DNA from: Bacteroidota bacterium
GTDB lineage: Bacteria; Bacteroidota; Ignavibacteria; Kapaibacteriales; UBA2268
Direction of reading: 5' to 3'
NCBI GenBank assembly: GCA_022708005.1
Contig: JAKIZN010000064.1
Coordinates: 1-7,927, forward strand
Length of the DNA stretch: 7,927 nt
Under the pieces are notes generated by a model. That model was not told the origin of the DNA and ran no database searches. It saw only the letters and a program-made list of their open reading frames with translations. The translations under genes were made by a program, and so were the position numbers. Of the stretch, positions 1 to 7,390 are shown one piece after another; positions within the stretch are counted from its first letter, which is position 1; each line of letters starts with the position of its first letter.

Positions 1-1364
1 ACTGTTTTTACGTTGACAAATTCCCGTATGCCTTCTTCGGATAGCTCTCTGCCGTAGCCTGATTCTTTGATGCCGCCAAACGGCAGTCGCGGGTCGCTCT
101 TCACATTTTCATTTATAAATACCGTTCCAGCATTTATTGATTTCTTCGCCAAATGCTCTGCTTTTTCAATGTCTTCCGTAAATATAGCTGCGCCAAGCCC
201 AAAGCGTGTGAAATTGCATAGCGATACTGCCAAATCTTCAGTTTCTGCTCGCGTTACAGATGCCACTGGACCAAAAGATTCTTCGTCGAAAAGTGGCATA
301 CCGGGCATAACATCGCAGACAATAGTCGGCGGATAGTAGTAGCCATCGCCTTCTGGAATATTGCCGCCCAAAGTTAGCTTTGCTCCATAATTCAGCGTCT
401 TAAGCACCTGCTCGTGATGCTCATCGCGAAGGTCTAACCTTGCTTGCGGTCCCACCTGCGTATCAGCTTCAAGTGGATTACCCATTTTATATGACTTCAT
501 TTCGGCAATAAATTTATCCAAAAATTCATCATAAACTTCAGACTCGACTATAAATCTTTTAGCCGCGATGCAGCTTTGCCCGCTATTTACAAGCCGTCCC
601 GCAGCGCATACTTTTGCTGCTTTATTTAAGTCTGCAGATTTCAGAACAAGGTAAGGGTCGCTGCCACCGAGTTCCATCAAGCATTTTTTCATATACTGTC
701 CCGCGATTGCCGAAACCCGCTGCCCGACTGATGTGCTGCCAGTCAGGGACACAGCGGCAACGTTGATATTGCCGATAATTTTTTCTGCTTCGTCGCCCGC
801 CAAGATTAACGAAGAAAAGACATTTTCGGGCAACCCAGCATCTAACAAAAGATGTTCGATGGCTATCGAGCAGCCGGTAGTGTTGCTCGAATGCTTTAGC
901 AGTGCTGTATTGCCTGCCATTAGCGTCGGCACAGCAAATCGGAACACCTGCCAAAACGGGAAATTCCAAGGCATGATGCCGAAAATCACGCCGAGCGGAT
1001 TATACGTTACGAATGATTTTTTCGCTTCTGTTGCGGTATGTCTATCTTTAAGATGCTTTTCGGCATTTTCGGCATAATACCTGCAAACGCTGGCGCACTT
1101 CACCACCTCCGCAATGCCTTGGGCGATTGGCTTGCCCATTTCTTCTGCCATTAACTTCGCATATTGTTCTTTTCGCGTTTCGAGCAATTCTGCTGCTTTC
1201 AAAAAAAATCCAGCACGCTGCGAAAAAGATAAGCGAGCCCACTCTGCACCACGATTAACGGATGCGGATACAATTCTTTCAACTTCATTGGCAGTGTGTT
1301 TGGTGTATTCTTTTAAATTTTCCCCGCTGTGAGGATTGACGGTAACTATTTTTTGCTGTCCCAT
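1..1364 (-). CDS. sad: NAD(P)-dependent succinate-semialdehyde dehydrogenase, Sad/YneI type (3' end cut by window edge)
   Basis: This is a cytoplasmic aldehyde dehydrogenase that most likely oxidises succinate semialdehyde to succinate, as in the last step of GABA breakdown. One frame stays open over about 454 codons and keeps every landmark of the superfamily: PWNFPFWQVFRFA with Asn134 (transition-state Asn), Lys157 in LLKHSSN (cofactor binding), general base Glu231 in MELGGSDP, nucleophile Cys265 in NSGQSC, and Glu362 in EESFGPV. The MELGGSDP, AAKRF and RxDLRDExHxQV stretches and the short N-terminus are typical of the Sad/YneI subfamily rather than GabD. E. coli YneI has about 460 residues and ends just after the FxNxxTV motif, so only a few residues should be missing past position 1. 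The start is the ATG at 1364-1362, with a weak purine-rich GGA/GAGAA region before it. Natural substrate and cofactor preference cannot be read from the sequence. It is transcribed divergently from the small membrane protein gene and may be monocistronic at its 5' end. Confidence 0.93.
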   Translation of the reverse strand, partial: MGQQKIVTVNPHSGENLKEYTKHTANEVERIVSASVNRGAEWARLSFSQRAGFFLKAAELLETRKEQYAKLMAEEMGKPIAQGIAEVVKCASVCRYYAENAEKHLKDRHTATEAKKSFVTYNPLGVIFGIMPWNFPFWQVFRFAVPTLMAGNTALLKHSSNTTGCSIAIEHLLLDAGLPENVFSSLILAGDEAEKIIGNINVAAVSLTGSTSVGQRVSAIAGQYMKKCLMELGGSDPYLVLKSADLNKAAKVCAAGRLVNSGQSCIAAKRFIVESEVYDEFLDKFIAEMKSYKMGNPLEADTQVGPQARLDLRDEHHEQVLKTLNYGAKLTLGGNIPEGDGYYYPPTIVCDVMPGMPLFDEESFGPVASVTRAETEDLAVSLCNFTRFGLGAAIFTEDIEKAEHLAKKSINAGTVFINENVKSDPRLPFGGIKESGYGRELSEEGIREFVNVKT

Positions 1365-1487
1365 TTCTCATTATTCCAATTCATATAACAAATACATATA
1401 TGCAAAGACGTGAGTGCGATTTGTTTCGTTTTATGATTAAAACAGGCAAAGTGGCGATTTTGCGACTGCTGATTATACTCAAATTTA

Positions 1488-1518
1488 ATTGAAATGTCGT
1501 AGATATTTCTTATTTTTG
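1488..1518 (+). promoter_or_regulatory. Bacteroidetes-type promoter of the small membrane protein gene
   Basis: ATTG at 1488-1491 is followed by exactly 19 bases and then TATTTTTG at 1511-1518, a full match to the TAnnTTTG -7 box described for Bacteroidetes. Transcription would start near 1523-1526, leaving a leader of only about 15 bases before the ATG at 1539. A TATAAT at 1523-1528 lies too close to the start codon to serve as a normal -10 box and is probably chance. The AT-rich context makes some chance matching possible, but both boxes and the spacing agree. Confidence 0.6.
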
Positions 1519-1538
1519 AAGATATAATTTAGGGCATC

Positions 1539-1967
1539 ATGAAAAATAAAATATATAATCTGATAGAATCTAAAGTATTTATAGTTATCGTGTCAATTTC
1601 GATGATAGCGTTTGGTATTTATTATTGGAGCGATTTTTCTGGACGAATCGATGATTTGGCAAGCGGCATAAGGGAAAAAATCGTCAAATCAGAATTTTCT
1701 TTTGAGACAAATTTTGACTTTAATTCGCTATATGCAAAAATTCAAAGCAATAATTTATATGGATTTAAGCGAGATAACGGCATTGCCGCGTCTTATGACA
1801 TTGACGACGAAAAGGAGAATTTTAAGTATTTCTATCAAATTGAACCAGACAGCAAGGGCTTGGCAATAGTCAAAGTTAGAATTATATCGGGCAAAAATTG
1901 TCCGAAAGAATTGGCAAAAAAGTATTTTGATAAGCTAATGTCAGAACTTGGGCAAATAGAAGACTAA
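1539..1967 (+). CDS. Hypothetical single-pass membrane-anchored protein
   Basis: I do not recognise this 142-residue protein. The N-terminus is basic (MKNKIYNLIESK) and is followed by one hydrophobic segment at about residues 13-30, which should act as an uncleaved signal anchor and leave residues 31-142 in the periplasm. There is no lipobox and no obvious signal peptidase I site. The soluble part starts with a charged, helix-like stretch (31-50), continues with aromatic, beta-rich sequence (52-116) and ends in a Lys/Glu-rich helix (122-142). The single cysteine is Cys121. The start is supported by AGGG at 1531-1534, four bases before the ATG, and by a well-placed promoter. It converges on the Dna2-like gene with only 8 bases between stop codons and no visible terminator. 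It stands alone on its strand here, so context offers no function. The regular reading frame and promoter argue that it is a real gene. Confidence 0.75.
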   Translation: MKNKIYNLIESKVFIVIVSISMIAFGIYYWSDFSGRIDDLASGIREKIVKSEFSFETNFDFNSLYAKIQSNNLYGFKRDNGIAASYDIDDEKENFKYFYQIEPDSKGLAIVKVRIISGKNCPKELAKKYFDKLMSELGQIED

Positions 1968-1975
1968 AACAACTG

Positions 1976-4900
1976 CTAACTGCCCTCTGCTGCCGATATT
2001 AAAATAGCCTCATCTTTCTGTAATTTAATATAGTTAATCATTTTTTCATAAATGGGCGATTGCATTAAAATTTTTACATTGCCAAGCATAATGAGTTTTT
2101 TCTTTGCTCGCGTTATAGCAACGTTCAATTTCCTATCTATAATTTCGCCATCAATTTCGCACTCATTGGAGATTTTCTCTATATCGTGAACATCATTAAC
2201 CGCGAATGAAATAATAATTACATCTCGCTCTGAGCCTTGAAATCGCTCTACAGTATCAACGTCAATTTGCTCTTGCAAGTGGCTACCTAATTCGTCAAAT
2301 ATTTTGGCAACTTGCGCCCTGAACGGTGCGATAATTCCAATTTTCGACGAATTAAATTCGCTGCGGAATGATTTGGATAATTCCTTGGCTAACTCTGCGG
2401 CAAGCGACGCTTCGCCACGATTTACTTTAGATATAGACTCGTTCGGTATATCTATGAAAATTATATCATAATGGTTTATTATATCAAATTTCTCGCTTTT
2501 GATTGCGTTAGCGTCTGCATTATAAATTTCGCTCATTTGCAAATTATTCTTATAAAATAAGTAGTTAGCAAGGTTCATAATGCTGCTGCTCATCCTTGCT
2601 TGCTGGGTAAGCATGCCATAGCAATGCCTCCACTCGCGACGTTTTGCATTACGAAGCATTCGCTCGAAGTACGATGCGCTTAAGTCGTTTAGCTCTATTT
2701 CGGATAAACTTTGCGAAGACGTCAGCAAGCCTGCTCTCGGCTGGGTAATCACAGCGGGGAGTTGCTTCTCGTCGCCAATAAGTATAAATCTATCAACTTG
2801 CGTTAAAATTAAATGCAAATTATACTCTGGAATTTGACTCGCTTCGTCAATTATTGCAGTGTGGAATGTCTTGATACTAAATAAATCTTGAGAAGTCAAT
2901 GCCGATGCTGCTGTTGAAACAAATATACGACAATTTTGGACTTTGATAGATAATGCTGGCAAACTATCTTTTTCGGCAATTTCAGCTATCAAATTATCCG
3001 TAAATTCAGTTGTTCCTTTGCTGCCAAGCCGCAGAAATGGAAAATTCGGCGAAATTTTGTTCAAAGTGGCACAAATTTCATCTACTGCCCGATTAGTATA
3101 CGCGAGCAAAATTATATTTTCTTCTGTATTTTCATATAGATACTTCACCATATATCGGAGCATAAACGAAGTTTTGCCTGTGCCCGGCGGACCTTGCAGC
3201 AAAAAATAATCTTTTGCGGACAGTGATTTATATAGCAAATCGTACTGGAATTGGCTGAGCTCGGGATATAATATTTGAGGGACTTCCGCTGTTTCGGGTG
3301 GAATAGTGCCTAATAGCTTGCCTCGTTTCTGCTTCTTTTGCCTGAGCAGCGAATAAACCGACGCGTAGTAATACCTATGCAGAGTGTCCATGCTGTCTTG
3401 CTCCATTGCCCACTCGCAATTTGCATCAAACTCGAAGTCGCTCATTTTATTTCGCAAGCTCACCACTACTCTATTTGACGACATATCGCGTATGCTGCCT
3501 TTCAATAGTTTATCGGAAGTAATGCTAAATTTCCCATTATGATTAATGCTATAAATCAAGCAAATATCGCCTTTTCGGAACGAGTTCACTGTCAAGCGGT
3601 CTCTTATCTCGAAGCTAATGTGCAGCTTGTCGAAATCGCTTTCGTTGGGCAATAGCCTGAGGTTTCTCATGATTGAATAGCTTGATTCCTTATCTTCGGG
3701 GGAATCTAACCAGAGCGATGCAGAGCCGTTGGAATTTTTATGATTACCGATTTTCTGCGAAAATCTTTCGCGGGTTATAAAGCCGATTAGAGAGTGGAAA
3801 TAATCTTTTTCGAGTTCGTCAAATCCTTTGTAATTAATGGCAAAATCTTGCACCCAATGCTGTTGGAAAGAAGTGTAATCGCCAAAAAGATTAAAATTGA
3901 AATAGCCGAATATCAAAAATTTATTTTTTGCGAGTGCTTTTTCTACTGAAACGATGTAGTTGCGACATTTAAGAATTTCTTTTTTCATGCCCAGAACGTT
4001 TGGAACATTTCGCAGCGGGTTTGTGCTGTCGGCAGAATAATAAATTGATGAAACAATGGGCGATTTGCCGAAGGTAGATTCCATTAACATAATATAGCAA
4101 ACTGCTTGCACGGCGTGGCTTTTCCAAGCGCCAAGCATAAAATCTTTTTCGTCAATATCTCTATATCTGATGCTGCTGCTAGGTGGCTTGCCACTTTTTA
4201 GCTCGATGACATATTTCAGCGACTCATCTTCGATAAGCAAGTCCAATCGCCCTTGAAGTCCATATTTTGTAGCGATAAACGACGGCTCTATGCTCTTTCT
4301 GCCTGCGCTGAGCTTTGGCAAAATGCTCTTAATTTTATGAAAATGGCTAACAGCCGCTCCTCTGATGGCTTGAAAATTTGCATTATATTTGAGCAAAGCT
4401 AATATTTGCAAGGGCTTAGCTTTTAGTGCTACTTCATAGGCTGTGTCGAAATCTACTTCGATGTCTAATATTAGCTCGTCGAAAATAGTGTTTATGATAT
4501 TACCGATAGTTGCTGCTTCGCCAGTCTTATTTGTGAAAAATTTTGAAAGGAAATAAATATGTGGATTGGGCTTGCTGGGGTCGAAGCATTTAGCAATGTC
4601 TGTTACATCGATTAAGTAATCTGGCTCTATTGCGAGCAGCGTATTTTGATTAGTATAGTAGCTTTTCCCGTCGAAGCCTATATTTACAAAGCTAATAACC
4701 GTCCCTTCGGCATACATATTTGGATGGACAGCCCAAGGGTGATTTATGGCAATGGTTATATCGTCATATTGCTCGCTTTTTGCTGCTAAAATAATTTGAT
4801 TCTCGCTATCCGCGGAAGTGTCGCATCCCAGCGAATAAACTCGCAAATGTGGCACATTGCTATCTTTGTGCTTGACTTTTTCATAGAATAAATTTCTATT

Positions 4901-5293
4901 TTCCTCAAGAATTTCTTCTCTGAGAAATGGGACATCAAGCGGAAACGGCGCTTGCGAAATGCCACCAATAATCATAAATATATCGCAAAGTCTTAAGTCA
5001 AGCTCGTATTGGGAGAGTGCGATTGATGTATCATCTTTCAAGCGGCTAACAAAGAATCTAATTGTGTGGAGCTTTTTGGCGATATTTCTTTTTATGCCAT
5101 ATTTTTGTATGACGAAGTGAATCCGCTGAAAAAATCCCGTAAAAAGCTGGCTATCTTCTTCGTCGAGTTTTAGAACAAATTCTTTTAAAACGGAAAAAGC
5201 CAAAAGCAGCTTTTTCCGCTCATTTTGTTTGCTGTCGAAATAGATGTCAAGAATCCGCTGATAGCAATATTTAGCAAAATCAATGTCTATCAT
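1976..5293 (-). CDS. Dna2-like PD-(D/E)XK nuclease / SF1 helicase
   Basis: This 1105-residue protein combines nuclease and helicase in the domain order of eukaryotic Dna2. Residues 1-180 are helical and unrecognised. Residues 185-240 look like the Dna2 beta-barrel region and end in a Dna2-like signature, LLAIEPDYLIDVTDIAKCF. The nuclease covers about 260-405: GNIIN at 264-268 (motif I, normally GxxxH), Asp351 in GRLDLL, Glu364 and Lys366 in VIELKSGK, and QxxxY at 396-400. The SF1 helicase follows: Walker A GPPGTGKT 701-708, motif Ia AYTNRAVDE from 731, DEAS 816-819, GDEKQLPAV 840-848, QQARM 897-901, VDTVERFQGSERD from 1012, and NVAITRAKK from 1057 with Arg1062. It probably unwinds and cuts single-stranded tails or flaps in repair or replication. 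Its ATG overlaps the recJ stop as ATGA, so the two are likely translationally coupled. The Fe-S cysteines of Dna2/Cas4 appear to be missing: there is no Cys between 443 and 626. The helicase call is certain; the Dna2-like assignment is strong; the cellular role is inferred. Confidence 0.93.
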   Translation of the reverse strand: MIDIDFAKYCYQRILDIYFDSKQNERKKLLLAFSVLKEFVLKLDEEDSQLFTGFFQRIHFVIQKYGIKRNIAKKLHTIRFFVSRLKDDTSIALSQYELDLRLCDIFMIIGGISQAPFPLDVPFLREEILEENRNLFYEKVKHKDSNVPHLRVYSLGCDTSADSENQIILAAKSEQYDDITIAINHPWAVHPNMYAEGTVISFVNIGFDGKSYYTNQNTLLAIEPDYLIDVTDIAKCFDPSKPNPHIYFLSKFFTNKTGEAATIGNIINTIFDELILDIEVDFDTAYEVALKAKPLQILALLKYNANFQAIRGAAVSHFHKIKSILPKLSAGRKSIEPSFIATKYGLQGRLDLLIEDESLKYVIELKSGKPPSSSIRYRDIDEKDFMLGAWKSHAVQAVCYIMLMESTFGKSPIVSSIYYSADSTNPLRNVPNVLGMKKEILKCRNYIVSVEKALAKNKFLIFGYFNFNLFGDYTSFQQHWVQDFAINYKGFDELEKDYFHSLIGFITRERFSQKIGNHKNSNGSASLWLDSPEDKESSYSIMRNLRLLPNESDFDKLHISFEIRDRLTVNSFRKGDICLIYSINHNGKFSITSDKLLKGSIRDMSSNRVVVSLRNKMSDFEFDANCEWAMEQDSMDTLHRYYYASVYSLLRQKKQKRGKLLGTIPPETAEVPQILYPELSQFQYDLLYKSLSAKDYFLLQGPPGTGKTSFMLRYMVKYLYENTEENIILLAYTNRAVDEICATLNKISPNFPFLRLGSKGTTEFTDNLIAEIAEKDSLPALSIKVQNCRIFVSTAASALTSQDLFSIKTFHTAIIDEASQIPEYNLHLILTQVDRFILIGDEKQLPAVITQPRAGLLTSSQSLSEIELNDLSASYFERMLRNAKRREWRHCYGMLTQQARMSSSIMNLANYLFYKNNLQMSEIYNADANAIKSEKFDIINHYDIIFIDIPNESISKVNRGEASLAAELAKELSKSFRSEFNSSKIGIIAPFRAQVAKIFDELGSHLQEQIDVDTVERFQGSERDVIIISFAVNDVHDIEKISNECEIDGEIIDRKLNVAITRAKKKLIMLGNVKILMQSPIYEKMINYIKLQKDEAILISAAEGS

Positions 5294-6987
5294 TCGTCAG
5301 GGCGTATGTCTTTAATGGCTAGCTGCGGAGCTTTTTGCCCGCTGAATCCATGAGTTTCCAAATTATAAACAATCGAGAACGATTTCCCGCCAGAACATAA
5401 ATTAATTTTATTCGCCAAATTTGGAGCAATGGCATCGATAACAAAATTATTTTGTATAGCTCGAAACTTAATGCTATTTGTGCCAACAATTTTTACTCCA
5501 TTGGTAGACCTAACTCCTTTTGAGTAAAAGAGTGGCTTATTATTGACAAATCCGAATGGGGCAAATTTGCTTAGTAATTTTAAAAATTGGGGAGAAAGTT
5601 CGTTGAATTTAAGCTCGGCATCAATTTGGATTTGTGGGATAAGCATTTCTTTGGATATGAACATGTGAGCGATTTCGTCGAATGCTTCTCTGAAAGCAGG
5701 AATATTCTCTATTTTAAGCGAAAGCCCTGCCGCATGTTTGTGTCCTCCAAATTCCAGCAAAAAATGCTCGCATTTTTTTAGAGCTGCATGAATATCGAAA
5801 TTGTTTATGCTCCGAGCCGAACCTTTGGCAATGCCGTCTATGGTAGTTAGCAGCACAGTTGGCAGGCGATATTTATCGACAAGCCGCGAAGCCACAATGC
5901 CGATAACTCCGGCATGCCACTCATGCCCGTGTATCACAAGGCTTCGCCTATCTTTTTCGGCTATCATAGCGTCTGCTATGGGAATGGCTTCGTCGAATGA
6001 TTGCTGATCGAACAGTCTGCGTTTACGGTTTTCGTCTTCGAGCTGCTGGGCGATTCTAAATGATGCAAATTCATCATCTTGGAGCATCATTTCTACCGAG
6101 CGGCGTGGGTCGCCGAGCCTTCCTGCGGCGTTAATCAGCGGCGCAAGAGCATAGACAATATTTGAGGCAGTAATATTGCCGAGCTTTAGACCAGTGCAAT
6201 AGATTAAACCTTTGAGACCGGGTCGCGGCGTTTCGTTCAACTGCTTCAAGCCATAATAAACCATTATGCGGTTCTCGCCTATCAAAGGCACCATATCGGC
6301 AGCCGAGGAAATAGCAACGAAGTCTAAATATTTATAAGCTACTTCGGGCTTGCCGAGCCTTTGCGATATGCCCTGAATGAACTTAAAGGCAACGCCGCAA
6401 GCCGCGAGGGGCTTGAACGGGTAAGGGCAATCGGGGATAAGCGGGTCGAGTATTGCATAAACCTCTGGCAGTCTGTCGCCCGGCTCGTGGTGGTCGCAAA
6501 TAATAGTATCGATACCAGCTTTTTGTGTATAAGAAAGTGCATCGAAGGAAGTAATGCCGACATCGACGGTGATTAATACTTTAGTATCTTTTTGTTTAGC
6601 GTAGTTAATGCTTTTTTGAGATAGCCCATAGCCGTCTTCGAATCGATCTGGGATATAATAATCCACTTTAGCGCCTACTTCTCTTAGAAATAAGCACATT
6701 AGAGAGACGCTTGCAGTACCATCTACGTCATAGTCGCCATGCACCCAAATTTGTTCGCCTTTATCGATAGCCGCAAGAATTCTTTCGACCGCTTTTTCCA
6801 TATCCCTTAAAATAAATGGATCATGTAAATTTTCCAGCGATGGCTCAAAAAAATTACTTGCTTCTTCTGCCGTTGTCAAATCACGCGCTGTTAATACCCG
6901 AGCCAAGCTTTCAGGTATTTTTAATTGTTTTGCTAATTCGTGTACTGTACTATCGTCTTCATTCTTAAAAGTCCAGCGATAATCCAA
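5290..6987 (-). CDS. recJ: Single-stranded-DNA-specific 5'-3' exonuclease RecJ
   Basis: RecJ degrades single-stranded DNA from the 5' end in RecF-pathway recombination, mismatch repair and base excision repair. Counted from the TTG chosen here, the 565-residue protein shows the DHH phosphoesterase motifs HGDYDVDG (residues 83-90), DVGI (from 142), CDHHEPGD (from 164, Asp165-His-His) and AADMVPL (from 229). These are followed by the DHHA1 domain with GHEWHAGVIGIVASRLVDKY (from 354), GSARSINNFDIHAAL and FGGHKHAAG (413-421), then a C-terminal OB-like region. The length fits bacterial RecJ. The frame stays open to an ATG at 7104, but that would add 39 hydrophobic, AT-rich residues with no counterpart in RecJ, whose N-terminus normally begins near YRW. 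That ATG also lies upstream of the likely promoter. A TTG at 6987-6985 gives a start of (M)DYRWTFKNEDD, with AGG nearby. The TGA stop overlaps the ATG of the downstream Dna2-like gene. All catalytic motifs are intact. Confidence 0.95.
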   Translation of the reverse strand: MDYRWTFKNEDDSTVHELAKQLKIPESLARVLTARDLTTAEEASNFFEPSLENLHDPFILRDMEKAVERILAAIDKGEQIWVHGDYDVDGTASVSLMCLFLREVGAKVDYYIPDRFEDGYGLSQKSINYAKQKDTKVLITVDVGITSFDALSYTQKAGIDTIICDHHEPGDRLPEVYAILDPLIPDCPYPFKPLAACGVAFKFIQGISQRLGKPEVAYKYLDFVAISSAADMVPLIGENRIMVYYGLKQLNETPRPGLKGLIYCTGLKLGNITASNIVYALAPLINAAGRLGDPRRSVEMMLQDDEFASFRIAQQLEDENRKRRLFDQQSFDEAIPIADAMIAEKDRRSLVIHGHEWHAGVIGIVASRLVDKYRLPTVLLTTIDGIAKGSARSINNFDIHAALKKCEHFLLEFGGHKHAAGLSLKIENIPAFREAFDEIAHMFISKEMLIPQIQIDAELKFNELSPQFLKLLSKFAPFGFVNNKPLFYSKGVRSTNGVKIVGTNSIKFRAIQNNFVIDAIAPNLANKINLCSGGKSFSIVYNLETHGFSGQKAPQLAIKDIRPDE

Positions 6988-7019
6988 AGTTAAACCTAAT
7001 TTTAATTTAATAATTACCT

Positions 7020-7051
7020 CAAATATAATAATTATTTTTGAGCAAACCAAA
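7020..7051 (-). promoter_or_regulatory. Bacteroidetes-type promoter of the recJ operon
   Basis: On the minus strand, TTTG (7051-7048) is followed by 20 bases and then TATATTTG (7027-7020), a full match to the TAnnTTTG -7 box. Transcription would begin near 7015-7012, about 25-28 bases before the TTG start at 6987. This placement puts the upstream ATG at 7104 outside the transcript and so supports the shorter RecJ. The region is AT-rich, so the match needs experimental confirmation. Confidence 0.6.
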
Positions 7052-7055
7052 CAAA

Positions 7056-7077
7056 AGTGTGTAAAAAAATACACACT
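7056..7077. promoter_or_regulatory. Perfect palindrome, possible operator of the recJ operon
   Basis: Arms AGTGTGTA and TACACACT are perfectly complementary (8 bp each) and flank a six-A spacer. The site lies four bases upstream of the proposed -33 box of the recJ promoter, a common place for an activator or a repressor. The half-site TGTG/CACA recalls Crp/Fnr-family sites (TGTGA-N6-TCACA), but the fifth base and the spacing differ. No T-run follows on the plus strand, so it is not a normal terminator for that strand. The regulator is unknown. Confidence 0.45.
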
Positions 7078-7207
7078 GTACGGTATTAATGCGTTAATTA
7101 GCATAATTTAATCTAAATTAAATAATTATCGGATAAATTATCAATATTCGTGTCATAGAAATTTCATAAATAGTTAATTTTAAATAATTCATTAGAAGAA
7201 ATTCTGA

Positions 7208-7288
7208 CCTCAACCCACAACCCCTTCCCCAAAGGCGGAGGGGAGCAAGGCATAGATGTCCCACACCTCGAAGGTGTAGGACATCTGG
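7208..7288. repeat. GC-rich double-hairpin island, probable dispersed intergenic repeat
   Basis: Two adjacent inverted repeats form a compact GC-rich block in AT-rich surroundings. The first (7221-7243) pairs CCCCTTCCCC with GGCGGAGGGG around an AAA loop, with 9 of 10 positions paired including one G-T wobble. The second (7254-7286) pairs GATGTCCCACACCT with AGGTGTAGGACATC around a CGA loop, with one C-A mismatch in 14 plus one extra A-T closing pair. Neither is followed by a T-run on either strand, so they are not intrinsic terminators. The C-rich, CCCCTTCCCCAAAGG-like composition resembles short palindromic repeats that recur between genes in many bacterial genomes. That it is repeated elsewhere is inferred, since only one copy is visible here. 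Confidence 0.5.
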
Positions 7289-7303
7289 AAAACAGCTAAT
7301 AGG

Positions 7304-7323
7304 TAGTAGAAAGGCTTCTATTA
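7304..7323. repeat. Small inverted repeat upstream of the lipoprotein gene
   Basis: TAGTAGAA (7304-7311) pairs with TTCTATTA (7316-7323) around an AGGC loop, giving eight pairs with one G-T wobble. It lies about 75 bases before the start codon and might sit in the 5' leader or mark a protein site. It is weak and AT-rich, so it could be chance. Confidence 0.3.
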
Positions 7324-7384
7324 CACTATTTAAGTTTAATGAAACAATTTTTAATTAACATCGTATATAACTTAAAGAGTAGAT

Positions 7385-7390
7385 AAGGAG
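7385..7390 (+). promoter_or_regulatory. Strong Shine-Dalgarno site of the lipoprotein gene
   Basis: AAGGAG lies eight bases before the ATG at 7399. It is the best ribosome binding site in the window and fixes the lipoprotein start. The other genes have weak or no such sites, as is common in Bacteroidota, so this may mark a highly translated gene. Confidence 0.75.

Noticed and set aside
622..969. Open frames in other registers within the dehydrogenase gene, which might suggest a frameshift
   Set aside because: The motifs PWNF, MELGG, NSGQSC and EESFGP all fall in one register from the ATG at 1364, so the gene is intact and the other frames are shadows.
1389..1396. TGTATTTG on the minus strand as a -7 box for the dehydrogenase gene
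   Set aside because: It differs from TAnnTTTG at the important second base, and no TTTG or TTG lies 19-20 bases upstream.
1388..1424. ACAAAT and ATTTGT inverted repeat in the divergent gap
   Set aside because: Six-base arms 25 bases apart are expected by chance in AT-rich DNA, and their placement matches no promoter element.
4319..4363. RGxxxH-like sequence (RGAAVSHFH, residues 311-319) as nuclease motif I of the Dna2-like protein
   Set aside because: The region matching the Dna2 signature is followed by GNIIN at 264-268, which aligns better with the family's GxxxH. The 311-319 match is probably chance, although a structure model could reverse this choice.
7254..7286. Hairpin as a rho-independent terminator
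   Set aside because: The stem is strong, but neither strand has a T-run after it, and both flanking genes start rather than end here.
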